Source: Rhodobacteraceae bacterium DSL-40 (lineage in GTDB: Bacteria; Pseudomonadota; Alphaproteobacteria; Rhodobacterales; Rhodobacteraceae). From it: 64,000 nt of DNA. Numbering within the stretch: the stretch's first letter is position 1; the number at the start of each line of letters is the position of its first letter. The notes beneath the pieces are model-generated. The model worked only from the letters and a program-made list of their open reading frames with translations. It searched no databases and was not told where the DNA came from. The stretch lies in NCBI GenBank assembly GCA_003258405.1, contig QKPN01000002.1:1-64000 (forward strand), in the 5' to 3' direction. Below are positions 8,383 through 19,722 of this stretch, piece by piece. The position numbers and the translations under genes were made by a program.

Positions 8383-9574
8383 GGCTCTTGCCCCGGAATG
8401 GTGCGACTTCGAGACGCGGCTCCGCCGTTGCCACGCCAATCTCCCCGTCTTCGAGAAAGCAGGCCGGATCCTCGGCCCAGGGATCTCCGGTGAGCTGCAG
8501 GGCGCGAATGCGGGTATTGCCGCCGCAGACCGCGCGATAGGCGCAGGCGCCGCAGCGCCCCTTGAGCGGGCGCGGCCGCTGGCGCAGGGAGGAAAGCATC
8601 GGATCCTCGCCGGTCCAGAGCACGGAAAAGGGCGTCGTCTTGACGTTGCCGACGGTATAGTCGGACCAGTAGGTATCGGGATGCACCCGGCCCTGCGGAT
8701 CGATGTTGGCGACCCCGAGCCCCGCCGAATTGCCGCCCCAGGCCTCGAGCGCCGCCCGCAGCGCCGCGACCCGCTCGGCCGGGAACCGCTCTTCCGCCCA
8801 GCGCAGGAACCAGACCGCATCGGCATCGTTGTTGCCGGTCACGATTTCCGGCCCGGTGCCGTTCAGTGCGGCCCGGTAGGCGCGCTCGACCAGCAGCGCG
8901 ATCGCCTCCCGGCTCCGCCGCAGCTCGGCATCCTCGCCCCGGTGCTTGTCGCCGCGACCCGCATAGACGAGATGCGAGAGATAGAACTTGTCGATGCCTT
9001 CCGCCTCGCAGAGATCGAGCATCTTCGGCAGTTCCGCCGCGGTATCCTGGGTGATGGTGAAGCGCAGCCCCACCTTGACCCCGCGGGCGAGACAGTCGCG
9101 GATACCCGCGAGGGCTGCCTCGTAGGCGCCCTCCTTGCAGCGGAACCAGTCGTTCATCCCGCCGATCCCGTCGAGGCTGATACCCACGTAATCGAAACCG
9201 ATCTCCGCGATCCGGTCGGCAACCGGCCCGGCCAGCGAGGTGCCGTTGCTCGAAAGCGCGAGATACCGGCAAGCCGTCCGCGCCTTCTCCGCGATCTCGA
9301 AGAAATCCTTCCGCATCAGCGGCTCGCCGCCCGAGAGGATGAGGGCTGGCAGCCGCAACGTCTCGAGATCGTCGAGCACCGCCATCGCCTGGGCAGAACT
9401 GAGCTCGCCCGGAAACGGCACATCCGCCGAGCTCGTGTAGCAATGGCGGCACTGGAGATTGCAGCGGCGGGTGAGGTTCCAGATCACCACGGGCCGCACC
9501 GGCCCGGACCGGCGGCGCGGGCGCGCCGTGGTGCCATGGACGAGATCGTGCATGTAATGCGAGAGCCGGAACAT
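8357..9574 (-). CDS. nirJ: NirJ, radical SAM heme d1 synthase
   Basis: A 405-residue radical SAM enzyme that replaces two propionate side chains by oxo groups in heme d1 synthesis. The [4Fe-4S]-binding CNLQCRHC lies at residues 38-45, followed by [18 protein letters not shown] (SAM-binding GGE). A SPASM-like cysteine set sits near the C-terminus ([12 protein letters not shown]), with a further Cys at PACFLED. ATG 9574 is preceded by AAAGGAG five bases upstream; a GTG one codon earlier is possible but badly spaced. The start overlaps the nirH stop, so coupling is likely. Confidence 0.92.
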   Translation of the reverse strand: MFRLSHYMHDLVHGTTARPRRRSGPVRPVVIWNLTRRCNLQCRHCYTSSADVPFPGELSSAQAMAVLDDLETLRLPALILSGGEPLMRKDFFEIAEKARTACRYLALSSNGTSLAGPVADRIAEIGFDYVGISLDGIGGMNDWFRCKEGAYEAALAGIRDCLARGVKVGLRFTITQDTAAELPKMLDLCEAEGIDKFYLSHLVYAGRGDKHRGEDAELRRSREAIALLVERAYRAALNGTGPEIVTGNNDADAVWFLRWAEERFPAERVAALRAALEAWGGNSAGLGVANIDPQGRVHPDTYWSDYTVGNVKTTPFSVLWTGEDPMLSSLRQRPRPLKGRCGACAYRAVCGGNTRIRALQLTGDPWAEDPACFLEDGEIGVATAEPRLEVAPFRGKSHDPAHRFS

Positions 9575-10062
9575 CACGTCTCCTTTCGCGACAGGCGCAG
9601 GCCGGTCTTCTTGAGGATGCGGGTCGAATAGAGAATGTCGTTCGCGCGGGCCGCCGGCCCGAGCAGCACCGCGATGCGCGCGCGCTTGGCCTCGACCTCC
9701 GAACGGTCCCGGCCATGGACCATGGCGAAGAGATTGTAGGGCCAGCCCGGCATCGCCCGCGGCCGGAGATAGGCATGGCTCACGAAATCAAGCGCCCCCA
9801 CCGCCGCGCCGAGCTCCGAGGCGACTGCATCCTCGAGATCCCAGACCGTCATGCCGTTGGCGGTCATGCCGAGCGCATAATGGTTCGGCGCCCCCGCGAT
9901 CCGCCGGATGACGCCGCGCTCCTGCATCACCGCCATCCGCTCCAGGACCTCGGCCTCCTCGAGCCCGAGCTCCTCGGCGACGGCGGCGAACGGCCGCGGC
10001 ACCAGCGGCAGCCCGCCCTGGGTCGCGGCGATGATCCTGCGGTCGGTCTCGTCGATCCTCAT
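9574..10062 (-). CDS. nirH: NirH, siroheme decarboxylase subunit
   Basis: A 162-residue Lrp/AsnC-fold protein with an N-terminal helix-turn-helix-like part ([20 protein letters not shown]) and a C-terminal AsnC-like domain ([31 protein letters not shown]). NirD, L, G and H jointly decarboxylate siroheme to 12,18-didecarboxysiroheme. They are enzymes and not regulators, although they look like Lrp proteins. The start overlaps the nirG stop by four bases (ATGA). The pair GWPYN and MVHGR matches the NirH/NirL type; assignment to NirH rather than another paralogue rests on gene order (D-L, G, H, J). Confidence 0.88.
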   Translation of the reverse strand: MRIDETDRRIIAATQGGLPLVPRPFAAVAEELGLEEAEVLERMAVMQERGVIRRIAGAPNHYALGMTANGMTVWDLEDAVASELGAAVGALDFVSHAYLRPRAMPGWPYNLFAMVHGRDRSEVEAKRARIAVLLGPAARANDILYSTRILKKTGLRLSRKET

Positions 10063-10523
10063 GCCGCCACCCGGAACCGGATGAAGAATTCCTCGAGCTT
10101 GGGAAAGCGCAGCACCATGATGCCGGTCTGCCCGGTGATCGCCTCGGCCACGCGGACGATGTCCTCCGGCGTCTCGGTTGCCAGCACGAACCACATGTTG
10201 AGCCGGTGGGTGCGGGCGTAGTTGTGCGCGACCTCCGGCCAGGCGTTCACCTGCCCGGCCACCGCGTCGAACCGCTCCTCCGGGACCTCCATCGCGCAGA
10301 GACAGAAGGCGCCGCCCATCGCGGCGGCATCGTAGAACGGGCCGAAGCGGGTGATGACCCGCTCCGCACGCAGGCGCGCGATCCGCTCGAGCAGCTCCTC
10401 CACCTCGATCCCGAGGCTGTCGGCGAGCCCGGCGAAAGGCTCGGCCACGATTGGCAGCCCGTCCTGGATCGCATTCAGGATGCAGCGGTCAAGGCCGTCG
10501 AGGATGGGTTGGTCGCGCATCAT
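10059..10523 (-). CDS. nirG: NirG, siroheme decarboxylase subunit
   Basis: A 154-residue AsnC-like protein. The N-terminus (LDRCILNAIQDGLPIVAEPF) matches the helix-turn-helix of the family; RFGPFYDAAAMGGAFCLCAM and HNYARTHRLNMWFVLATE form the ligand domain with the conserved His-containing segment. It starts at ATG 10523, or ATG 10520 directly after, overlapping the nirDL stop. It works with NirDL and NirH in siroheme decarboxylation in the cytoplasm. Confidence 0.88.
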   Translation of the reverse strand: MMRDQPILDGLDRCILNAIQDGLPIVAEPFAGLADSLGIEVEELLERIARLRAERVITRFGPFYDAAAMGGAFCLCAMEVPEERFDAVAGQVNAWPEVAHNYARTHRLNMWFVLATETPEDIVRVAEAITGQTGIMVLRFPKLEEFFIRFRVAA

Positions 10524-11503
10524 GCCGCGGCTCCTTCGCCAAGAGAGATGAGAGCGCCCCGCTGCCGAAAGCAGCGCAGGCTGAAGAGGATCTGCGACGG
10601 GCAGCCGTCGAGCCGCGCCGCAGCCTCGGCCTGGCCCAGCGTCGCCAGCGCATCCTCCCGGCTCCGCGCATGGATCATGCAGTAGAGCCGGTAGGGCCAG
10701 TCCGGCCCGGCGCACCTCCTCTCATAACAGAGCGTCACACCCGGCATGCGGGCCAGCCTCGGCCCGGCCACCGCGATGCGCGCCTCGGGCGCATCCCAGA
10801 CCACCATCGCATTCGAGGTCCAGCCGAGCGCCCGGTGCCGCACGATCACCCCGAGCCGTCCGATCACACCCGTCTCCAGCAACGCGCCGATCCGTGCGAT
10901 CACGGCGGCCTCGCTCCGGCCGCAGCTCCGGGCGAGCGCGGCATAGGGCCGCGTCGTGATGTCGAGCCCCTCGCAGAGCCCCTGCAGGATCGCCGCATCG
11001 CCCGCCTGGACCGCCTCGCGCCGGAGGGGACGCGGCGCGGGGGGCGGAGCGGCGCCATCGAAGGAAAAACCCAGATCGACGTTGAACGGCCGGACCAGCG
11101 GCAGATCGAGCACCCGGAGCCCGGTCCGCCGCGAAATCCGCGCCAGCGCGGCATCCACATGCGCCCGGTCCGGGCCCGTCGCCACGAACCAGAGGTTCCA
11201 CGCATGATCCCGAAGGTAGGAATGGTTCACCCCCTCCTCCGCATCGATGACCGCCGCAACGGCCTCGATCTCCGCCGGCGGCGCGGCCATCGCGGCGAGC
11301 GTGCTTGCTCCGGCGGTGTTCGGCCGGCAGGTGCCGCCGAGCCGGCTGATGAACCCCCGCTGCCGGAGCCGCCGCAGGTGCCCGACCACCTCCGCCTCGC
11401 CCAGCCCGAGCGCGGCGGCCAGCACCGAGAAGGGCCTCGGCTCGAGCGGAAAATCCCTCTGCCAGTTTTCGAGAAGCCGCCGGTCGATCGGGTCGAGATC
11501 CAT
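10520..11503 (-). CDS. nirDL: NirDL, fused siroheme decarboxylase subunits
   Basis: A 327-residue fusion of two AsnC-like units. Unit 1 (about 1-150, NirD-like) contains DPIDRRLLENWQRDFPLEPR and HSYLRDHAWNLWFVATGPDR. Unit 2 (about 165-327, NirL-like) contains AGDAAILQGLCEGLDITTR, GWTSNAMVVWDAPE and DWPYRLYCMIHARSREDAL. NirD and NirL are separate genes in some denitrifiers and fused in others. ATG 11503 has AGGGAG seven bases upstream; the ATG at 11509 sits on top of that ribosome-binding site and is less likely. A 10-base gap separates it from nirF, the only non-overlapping junction inside the nir operon. Confidence 0.9.
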   Translation of the reverse strand: MDLDPIDRRLLENWQRDFPLEPRPFSVLAAALGLGEAEVVGHLRRLRQRGFISRLGGTCRPNTAGASTLAAMAAPPAEIEAVAAVIDAEEGVNHSYLRDHAWNLWFVATGPDRAHVDAALARISRRTGLRVLDLPLVRPFNVDLGFSFDGAAPPPAPRPLRREAVQAGDAAILQGLCEGLDITTRPYAALARSCGRSEAAVIARIGALLETGVIGRLGVIVRHRALGWTSNAMVVWDAPEARIAVAGPRLARMPGVTLCYERRCAGPDWPYRLYCMIHARSREDALATLGQAEAAARLDGCPSQILFSLRCFRQRGALISLGEGAAA

Positions 11504-11513
11504 GGCCATCTCC

Positions 11514-12662
11514 CTAGAGCCCGGTGCGATGCGCGCGCGCGGTGAAGAAGATCCCCGACGGGCTTTCGGCCGGGATCTCGGCGATCTTCTCGAAGCTTGC
11601 GGTGTCGTAGACATCGATCCGGTTCGCATCGCGCACCGAGATCCAGACCTCGTTGCCCCGCGGCGCGAACTCCATGTGCAGCACGGCCGGCCCGGGCTTC
11701 AACTCGTGCACGATCTCGCCAGAAAGCGTGTCAATCACCTGCACCGTATCATTGTCGGGGTGGGCGAAGTTCACCCAGACCTGACGCCCGTCGGGGCGCG
11801 CCACCGCGAAGACCGGCTGGCCATGCACCGCTGTCCGCCCGACCTCCTCGAAGCTCCGCGCATCCATCCAGAGCACCTCGTGCCGCCCGATTGCGGGCAG
11901 CGCGAAGCGCTCGCCAGCCAGAGCCCAGCCCTCGAGATGCGGCATCTTGTAGACCGGAAGCGCCGGATCGTCCTTGGCATAGCCGTCGAGAATGCGCCGC
12001 GCCCGCAGCGGCTCCTGCCAGAGATCGATCTCGGCCAGCCCGTCCTCGCCGAAGAGCCCGGCGATATAGGTCCGGCCATTGGCGGTCACCAGCGCATCAT
12101 AAGGATTGGCCCCGATCCCGGTGATCTTCGTGATCGCAGGCTCCGGGCCGCCGGAAAAATCCGCGACCCAGGTCTCGCCCGCATCCCAGAGCGAGAAGAC
12201 GAAGCGCCGCCCCGGCACATCCACAAGGCCGAGCGTCCTGGAGCCTGTCGGAATGTCCGCCACCGGCGCGAGCGTCGCGGCATCGAAAACCCGCACGCCG
12301 CCGGGCTCGTAGTTCGAGACCGCCACAAGCGTGCCGTCGTCCGAGATCGCCCCGCCGATCGAATTCCCCGCCTGCATCACCCGGCCCACGATGTCCTGCG
12401 TCAGGATATCGACCTTGGTGAGCCCGCCGTCGCGCCCGAAGACGAATGCATGGCGTTCGTCCGGCGAGAAGACGACCGACGCATGCGACAGATCGCCCAG
12501 CCCCTCCACCCGGCCGATCGCGGCATGCTCGGATCGGTCCAGCACCAGGAGCGAGCCCGTGGTCCGCTCGACGGCGACGCCGAGATCGCCCGTCCCGCGC
12601 AGCTCCGCCGCCGCGGCGGGGAGGGCCAACATGAGCGCAACGATCAGGGTTCGAAGCATCAT
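11514..12662 (-). CDS. nirF: NirF, heme d1 biosynthesis protein
   Basis: A 382-residue d1-propeller protein without a heme c motif. The start is a tandem ATG-ATG (12662/12659) overlapping the nirC stop. The N-terminus MMLRTLIVALMLALPAAAA is a signal peptide, so it is periplasmic. Propeller repeats include HAFVFGRDGGLTKVDILTQD, VYKMPHLEGWALAGER and VLHMEFAPRGNEVWISVRD. NirF is required for heme d1 formation, acting between the NirJ and NirN steps; its exact chemistry is less settled than that of its neighbours. Confidence 0.9.
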   Translation of the reverse strand: MMLRTLIVALMLALPAAAAELRGTGDLGVAVERTTGSLLVLDRSEHAAIGRVEGLGDLSHASVVFSPDERHAFVFGRDGGLTKVDILTQDIVGRVMQAGNSIGGAISDDGTLVAVSNYEPGGVRVFDAATLAPVADIPTGSRTLGLVDVPGRRFVFSLWDAGETWVADFSGGPEPAITKITGIGANPYDALVTANGRTYIAGLFGEDGLAEIDLWQEPLRARRILDGYAKDDPALPVYKMPHLEGWALAGERFALPAIGRHEVLWMDARSFEEVGRTAVHGQPVFAVARPDGRQVWVNFAHPDNDTVQVIDTLSGEIVHELKPGPAVLHMEFAPRGNEVWISVRDANRIDVYDTASFEKIAEIPAESPSGIFFTARAHRTGL

Positions 12663-12973
12663 TCCTCGTCCTCCAGCAGATACCTGGCGATCCAGTCGGC
12701 ATCCTCCGGCGAGATCAGCGGCCGCCAGGGTGGCATGGCCGTCCCGGGAATGCCGTCGAGGATCACCGCCGCCAGCCCTTCGGGTGTCCGGGCCGCAAGC
12801 GCCGCGGGCCGGATGTCCGAGCCGAGCCCGCCCGCAAGCGTAATTCCATGACAGGCCCCGCAATCCTGCCGGACCAGCGTCTCGAGCTCGGCCGCCCGCC
12901 CCGGCGGCAGACCGCTTGCCGCCGCGGGCACGGTCGCCGCCGCGAGCAGAAGGGCCACCAGCCGCTCAGGCAT
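12659..12973 (-). CDS. nirC: NirC, small periplasmic c-type cytochrome
   Basis: A 104-residue monoheme cytochrome. The signal peptide MPERLVALLLAAATVPAAAS is followed by CGACH at residues 38-42 and a candidate Met ligand in GTAMPPWRPLIS. NirC of other denitrifiers can pass electrons to NirS and supports heme d1 maturation. ATG 12973 overlaps the end of nirE by eight bases; longer reading frames would start within nirE and lack a signal peptide. Confidence 0.9.
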   Translation of the reverse strand: MPERLVALLLAAATVPAAASGLPPGRAAELETLVRQDCGACHGITLAGGLGSDIRPAALAARTPEGLAAVILDGIPGTAMPPWRPLISPEDADWIARYLLEDEE

Positions 12974-13798
12974 GACCCCCGACCCGCATGAGACCCGGAA
13001 AAGCCGCGAGCCCTGCGGCCATCTCCGCCGCGGGCTGCCGCAGATCGACCACGCGCCCGATGACAAGCAGCGCCGGCGCCGCAAGCCCCGCCTCTGCCAC
13101 GACACCCGGAACGTCCCGCAGCGTCGCCGAGACACAGGTCTCCGCCGCCATCGTCGCCGAGGCCACGACGAGCGCCGGCAGGTCCGGGGGCATCCCGTGG
13201 GCGATGAGCTGCGCCGAGATCACCGGCAGGGCCGCGAGCCCCATGTAGACCACGAGCGTCGTGTCCGGATCGGCGAGACCGGCCCAGTCGAGCGCGAGCG
13301 GCGCGCCCGCGCGGACATGCCCGGTCACGAAGCGGACGCCGGTCGCATGGCCCCGATGGGTAAGCGGCACCCCAAGCGAGGCCGCCGCCCCCGCCGCGGC
13401 CGTGATCCCCGGCACCACATCGACGGCAATGCCCGCGGCCCGAAGCGCCGCAAGCTCCTCGCCGCCGCGGCCGAACACGAACGGGTCCCCGCCCTTCAGC
13501 CGCACGATGTCATGCCCCTCGCGCGCGAGCTCGATGAGAAGCGCATTGATCTCGTCCTGCGGCACCGGGTGGTGGTCCGGCTGCTTGCCCACGTCGATCC
13601 GCCGCGCCCGCGCCGGAACGAGCCCGAGGACCGCGGGCGAGACCAGCCTGTCGTGCACCACGATCCCCGCATGACGGATGAGCCGGTCGGCCCGCACGGT
13701 CAGCAGCTCCGGATCTCCCGGTCCCGCCCCGACCAGCCAGACCCGTCCCGGCGGCGGCGGAAGCGGGCCGCCCCGCCGCGCGCTGAGAGGTTCCGCCA

Positions 13799-13799
<1 letters not shown>
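12966..13799 (-). CDS. nirE: NirE, S-adenosylmethionine:uroporphyrinogen III methyltransferase
   Basis: A 277-residue enzyme making precorrin-2 by two methylations at C2 and C7, the first committed step to heme d1. Family signatures are present in order: VWLVGAGPGDPELLTVRADR (SUMT motif 1), DVGKQPDHHPVPQDEIN, VRLKGGDPFVFGRGGEE (motif 2), VVPGITAAAGAAASLGVPLT and VYMG near residue 195. The ATG at 13799 shares a base with the nirS stop (TGATG), so translation is coupled to nirS. Being inside the nir operon marks it as NirE and not the siroheme or cobalamin paralogue. Confidence 0.92.
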
Positions 13800-15667
<1,868 letters not shown>

Positions 15668-15684
15668 TCATCCGGGACGAGGCC

Positions 15685-17766
15685 ATGCAGCCGATCGCCA
15701 GACTTGCGACCCTGCTCATCCTGCTCCTGCTCGGCGCCGGGGCAGGCGGCGCGCGCGAGGGCTTCATTGCTCCCGATGCGATTACCCCGGCGGCGCCCGA
15801 CGCCGCTCTCGCCGCCGAGATGTTCGGCGCGGCCGAGCCGCTGACCGTCACCCGGATCGAGGCGGCTCCGCCCGGCTGGGAGGTCGCGACACCGGGCGGC
15901 ATACTCGGCTACATCGCCTCCACCTGGGAAATCTCCGGCTCGGTCGGCTACTCCGGACGCCCGATCGACATTCTCGTCGCGATCACGCCGGACGCCCGCA
16001 TCGCCGGGGCAAGGCTCATGCGCCACAACGAGCCCGTGCTCACCCTCGGCATCTCGACCGAGGACATTGCGGCCTATGTGAACGGCTTTGCCGGCCTCGA
16101 CCTCGCGGCCGAACGGGTTGCCGCCTTCGAGACCCGCCCGGACCTGCCGGATATCATTGCGCACGCGACCGTCTCGACGGGCGTCATCCGCGACGCCATC
16201 CTCCGGACCGCCCGGACCCTCGCGCTTGGCCGCGGCCTCATCAAGACCACGGCCGGGACCCTCGACCGCGTGAGCTTCCGCCCCGAGGGCTGGGAGGCCC
16301 TGGTGGCCGAGGGCGCGCTCGCCCATGTCACGGTTCCGATGGCGGAGGCGCGCGCGGCGCTGGGCGGCGCAAGCGTCCCGCTTCCCGAAACGGGCATCTT
16401 TCTCGATCTCTGGACCGCGCTGCTCGACCCGCCGACGATCGGCCGCAACCTGCTCGGGCAGCAGGCCTACACCCGGGCGGTCGCCTCCCTCGGGCCGGGT
16501 GACGCGCTGCTGCTCGTCGCCTCGGCCGGGCTCCACTCGCATCGCGGCACATCCTGGCGGCGCTCCGGCGTCTTTGACCGCATCGAGGTGATCCAGGGCC
16601 GCGAGACCATCACCCTCTCTCGGGATGATTTCCTGCGCATCGACCGTCTGGCCACGCCCGGTGCGCCGGACTTCCGCGAAATCAGCGCCTTCCGCCTGCC
16701 CGGCGGCCGCTTCGATCCCTCCCGGCCGTTTCGCGTCGAGGTCAGCGCCACGCGCACGAGCGCAGCGGGCGACACCCTCACCCTGCGCATTCCCCTCGAC
16801 TACAGAGTGCCCGCCGGGTTCCTCCTGCCCGATCCCCCCGAACCGGAGCCGCTCTGGATGTCCGCGTGGCAGGCGAAGCGCTTCGAGATCGCGGGGGTGG
16901 CCACGATGCTCGCGACCCTCACCGGCATCCTCTTCTTCCAGGAAAGCTTCGTCCGCCGCCCGAAACTCTGGCTCCGCGGCCGTTACGCGTTTCTCGCCGT
17001 TACCCTCGTCTGGCTCGGCTGGATCGCGGGCGGCCAGCTCTCCGTGGTGCAGGTGGTGGCCTTCCTGCAATCGCTGCTGACCGGTTTCCACTGGGAGACC
17101 TTCCTCATCGAGCCGGTCATCTTCCTCATCTGGTCCTTCGTCGGCCTCGGCCTGCTCTTCTGGGGCCGCGGCGTCTTCTGCGGCTGGCTCTGCCCGTTCG
17201 GCGCGCTTCAGGAGCTCTCGAACGCCGCCGCCCGCCGCCTCGGCGTGCCCCAGATCGCCGTGCCCTTCGTGCTGCACGAACGCCTCTGGGTCATCAAGTA
17301 CACGCTCTTCGTCGCGATCCTCGCGCTCTCCTTCTACTCGATGGAGCAGGCCCTGATCCTCGCCGAGGCCGAGCCCTTCAAGACCGTGATCTCGCTCGGG
17401 TTCCGCCGCGCCTGGCCCTTCCTGCTCTTTGCCGGCGCCATCCTCACGGCCGGTCTCTTCATCGAGCGGTTCTACTGCCGCTACCTCTGCCCGCTCGGCG
17501 CCGCGCTGGCGATCCCGGCCAAGATCAAGCTTTTCGACTGGCTGCGCCGCCGCCCGCAATGCGGTCGCGAATGCAGGCTCTGCGAGGTGAAATGCACGGT
17601 GGGCGCCATAGACCCGATCGGCCGCATCAACCCCAACGAATGCATCCTCTGCATGCGCTGCCAGTCGATCTACCACGACCCCGCAACCTGCACGATCCTC
17701 AAGGCCCGCGCCAACCGCGCGGCGCGCCAGCCCGCCCCCCCGGCCCAGCAGGGGCGCCCCGCATGA
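15685..17766 (+). CDS. nirI: NirI, NosR-like membrane flavo-iron-sulfur protein
   Basis: A 693-residue protein required for nirS expression or NirS activity in Paracoccus-type denitrifiers. A signal peptide leads to a periplasmic FMN-binding domain (about 80-190; attachment-type segment HATVSTGVI), a further soluble region, then about five membrane helices from residue ~400 onward. CGWLCPFG and CRYLCPLG (CX3CP motifs) lie between helices as in NosR. The C-terminal cytoplasmic end carries ferredoxin-like cysteines: CGRECRLCEVKC and CILCMRCQSIYHDPATC. It is divergent from nirS and overlaps nirX by ATGA. NirI rather than NosR is inferred from its place next to nirS and nirX, with no nosZ in the window. 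Confidence 0.9.
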   Translation: MQPIARLATLLILLLLGAGAGGAREGFIAPDAITPAAPDAALAAEMFGAAEPLTVTRIEAAPPGWEVATPGGILGYIASTWEISGSVGYSGRPIDILVAITPDARIAGARLMRHNEPVLTLGISTEDIAAYVNGFAGLDLAAERVAAFETRPDLPDIIAHATVSTGVIRDAILRTARTLALGRGLIKTTAGTLDRVSFRPEGWEALVAEGALAHVTVPMAEARAALGGASVPLPETGIFLDLWTALLDPPTIGRNLLGQQAYTRAVASLGPGDALLLVASAGLHSHRGTSWRRSGVFDRIEVIQGRETITLSRDDFLRIDRLATPGAPDFREISAFRLPGGRFDPSRPFRVEVSATRTSAAGDTLTLRIPLDYRVPAGFLLPDPPEPEPLWMSAWQAKRFEIAGVATMLATLTGILFFQESFVRRPKLWLRGRYAFLAVTLVWLGWIAGGQLSVVQVVAFLQSLLTGFHWETFLIEPVIFLIWSFVGLGLLFWGRGVFCGWLCPFGALQELSNAAARRLGVPQIAVPFVLHERLWVIKYTLFVAILALSFYSMEQALILAEAEPFKTVISLGFRRAWPFLLFAGAILTAGLFIERFYCRYLCPLGAALAIPAKIKLFDWLRRRPQCGRECRLCEVKCTVGAIDPIGRINPNECILCMRCQSIYHDPATCTILKARANRAARQPAPPAQQGRPA

Positions 17767-18665
17767 GACCGACCCGGCGCCACTTCCTCGTCATCGCCGC
17801 ATCGGCGGCCTCCGCCGCCGCGCTCGCGCGCTGGCCCGAGCGGCAATGGGACTGGCGGGGCGATGCGCTCGGCGCCGAGGCCCGCATCCGCCTCACCGGA
17901 CCGCGCGACGCTGCCGAGGCCGCCATCGCCGCCATCACCGCCGAGATCGACCGGCTCGAGTCCGTCTTCAGCCTCCACCGCCCCGCCTCCGACCTCGCCC
18001 GCCTCAACGCCCGGGGCCGGATCGCCGCGCCCTCGCGCGATCTCCTCACCCTGCTCGAACGCGCCCGGCACTGGACCTCCCGCACCGAAGGCGCCTTCGA
18101 CCCCGCAGTCCAGCCGCTCTGGCAGGCCGCCCTCACCGGCGCGGGCACGGAAGCCGCCCTCGCCCGCGTCCGCGGCGCGCGCATCGCCACCTCCCCCGGC
18201 GTCCTGCAGCTCTCCGGTGGCACCGCCCTGACGCTCGACGGCATCGCCCAGGGCTACATTGCCGACCGCGTCGCCGATCTCGTTCTCCGGCACGGCTTCC
18301 ACGCCCCGCTCATCGACACGGGCGAGATGCGCTTCACCGGCGAGGCCCCCCAGACCCTGCGCCTCCCCGAAGGCGGCGAGACGCTTCGCCTCACCCGCTG
18401 CGCGGCCGCGACCAGCGCCCCTGCGGCGATGCGCCTGCCCCGCGGGCACCACCTTTTCGACCCGCGCTCCGGCCTCTCGCCCGAGCTTTGGCGCTCCGTC
18501 ACCGTGATCGCCCCGGAGGCCACCGATGCCGATGCGCTCTCCACCGCCTTCGCCGTCTCGCCGCGCGCGCGCATCGGCGATCTCGTGCCTCCGGGCACCG
18601 CCGTCTTCGCCATCGACCGCGAAGGCAGACTTCACCGCTTCGGCCGCGCCGAGGGTCTCGCCTGA
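17763..18665 (+). CDS. nirX: NirX, ApbE-family FAD:protein FMN transferase
   Basis: A 300-residue protein starting at ATG 17763 overlapping the nirI stop. The N-terminus has a twin-arginine-type signal (TRRHFLVIAASAASAAALA), so export by Tat is likely. ApbE/NosX features follow: DRLESVFSLHRPASDLARLN, GAFDPAVQPLW, ALTLDGIAQGYIADRVADL and HLFDPRSGLSPE. The family attaches FMN covalently to Thr of proteins such as NosR, NirI or NqrC. NirI, the gene before it, is the obvious substrate. The metal-site region reads LIDTGEMRF, unlike the NLGG of classical ApbE and typical of the NosX/NirX branch as I recall it. Confidence 0.9.
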   Translation: MRPTRRHFLVIAASAASAAALARWPERQWDWRGDALGAEARIRLTGPRDAAEAAIAAITAEIDRLESVFSLHRPASDLARLNARGRIAAPSRDLLTLLERARHWTSRTEGAFDPAVQPLWQAALTGAGTEAALARVRGARIATSPGVLQLSGGTALTLDGIAQGYIADRVADLVLRHGFHAPLIDTGEMRFTGEAPQTLRLPEGGETLRLTRCAAATSAPAAMRLPRGHHLFDPRSGLSPELWRSVTVIAPEATDADALSTAFAVSPRARIGDLVPPGTAVFAIDREGRLHRFGRAEGLA

Positions 18666-18719
18666 GCCCCCTCCCGCGTCCGAAGCCCTTCAGCCACCCC
18701 GATCGAAAGGAGAAAACCC

Positions 18720-19106
18720 ATGACCAACAGGATGCAGCTCACCGGATGGATCCTCGCCGCCTGCCTCGCGAGCCCGGCGCTGGCCGAGGACGCCGACCCG
18801 GCCGCCGGCGAGAAGGTCTTCTCGAAGTGCAAGGCCTGCCACCAGGTCGGTCCGGACGCCAGGAACCGCGTCGGTCCCGAGCTCAACGGCATCATCGGCC
18901 GGCCCATCGCCGCGCTGCCGGACTTCAAGTATTCCGAAGCGTTCCAGGAAAAGGCCGCCGAGGGCATGGTCTGGTCCGAGGAGAACCTCACCATCTACCT
19001 CCAGAAACCGAAGGACTTCATCCCCGGCAACAAGATGACCTTCCCCGGGCTCCGCAAGGAGGAAGACATCACCAACGTGCTCGCCTATCTCGCGACCTTC
19101 CCCTGA
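18720..19106 (+). CDS. Class I cytochrome c (c2/c550 type)
   Basis: A 128-residue secreted monoheme cytochrome. The signal peptide ends near ASPALAEDA; CKACH lies at residues 37-41; GPELNGIIGRPIA and PGNKMTFPGL (Met ligand) complete the c2/c550 pattern. GAAAGGAG stands upstream of ATG 18720. Placed between nirX and norC, it is the natural soluble electron carrier from the bc1 complex to NirS and NorBC, by analogy with cytochrome c550 of Paracoccus. Confidence 0.9.
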   Translation: MTNRMQLTGWILAACLASPALAEDADPAAGEKVFSKCKACHQVGPDARNRVGPELNGIIGRPIAALPDFKYSEAFQEKAAEGMVWSEENLTIYLQKPKDFIPGNKMTFPGLRKEEDITNVLAYLATFP

Positions 19107-19181
19107 CGGGCAGCCCTGCCGCGCGGGGGGCCTTCCGCCCGCGCGGCAGCAGCACGGCAAAGCCAAACATGCATGCGCCGC

Positions 19182-19195
19182 TTGACTTTTGTTAA
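19182..19195 (+). promoter_or_regulatory. Crp/Fnr-type operator upstream of norC
   Basis: TTGACTTTTGTTAA (TTGAC-N4-GTTAA) is centred about 68 bases before the norC ATG. It is nearly identical to the box between nirS and nirI, which indicates shared control of NO production and NO removal. Confidence 0.75.
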
Positions 19196-19256
19196 GGACG
19201 ATCAGGGCGAATTCGCGAAACCTTGATCTCCAAGACAGGCCGTAGCGGAGAAGGCG

Positions 19257-19709
19257 ATGCGCGAAGTCCTCACCAAATCCATGGCCCGCAACATCTTTTT
19301 TGGCGGGTCCCTCTTCTTCATCATCATCTTCCTGCTGCTCTCCCTGCAGAGTCACCGCTACATCGTGACGACCTCGACGGACCGCGCGGGCCTGACCGCC
19401 TCCGTCGCGCATGGCAAGCGCGTCTGGGAACACAACGCCTGCATCAACTGCCACACGATCCTCGGCGAGGGTGCCTATTTCGCCCCCGAGCTCGGCAACG
19501 TCATGACCCGCTGGGGCGTCGAGGACGATCCGGAAGCCGCCTTCGAAACCCTCAAGGGCTGGATGGAAGCGATGCCCACCGGCATCGAGGGCCGCCGGCA
19601 GATGCCCCAGTTCAACCTCTCCGACGAGGATATTCGCGGCCTCAGCGACTTCCTCATCTGGACCAACCGCATCCGCACCCAGGACTGGCCGCCGAACGAG
19701 GCGGGCTGA
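19257..19709 (+). CDS. norC: NorC, cytochrome c subunit of nitric oxide reductase
   Basis: A 150-residue membrane-anchored cytochrome c. One N-terminal helix (NIFFGGSLFFIIIFLLLSL) anchors a periplasmic domain with CINCH at residues 62-66; RRQMPQFNLSDEDIRGLSDF supplies the Met ligand region. It passes electrons from soluble carriers to NorB. GGAGAAGG stands just before ATG 19257. It is the first gene of norCBQDEF. Confidence 0.95.
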   Translation: MREVLTKSMARNIFFGGSLFFIIIFLLLSLQSHRYIVTTSTDRAGLTASVAHGKRVWEHNACINCHTILGEGAYFAPELGNVMTRWGVEDDPEAAFETLKGWMEAMPTGIEGRRQMPQFNLSDEDIRGLSDFLIWTNRIRTQDWPPNEAG

Positions 19710-19722
19710 GGAGCCGAGAGAC

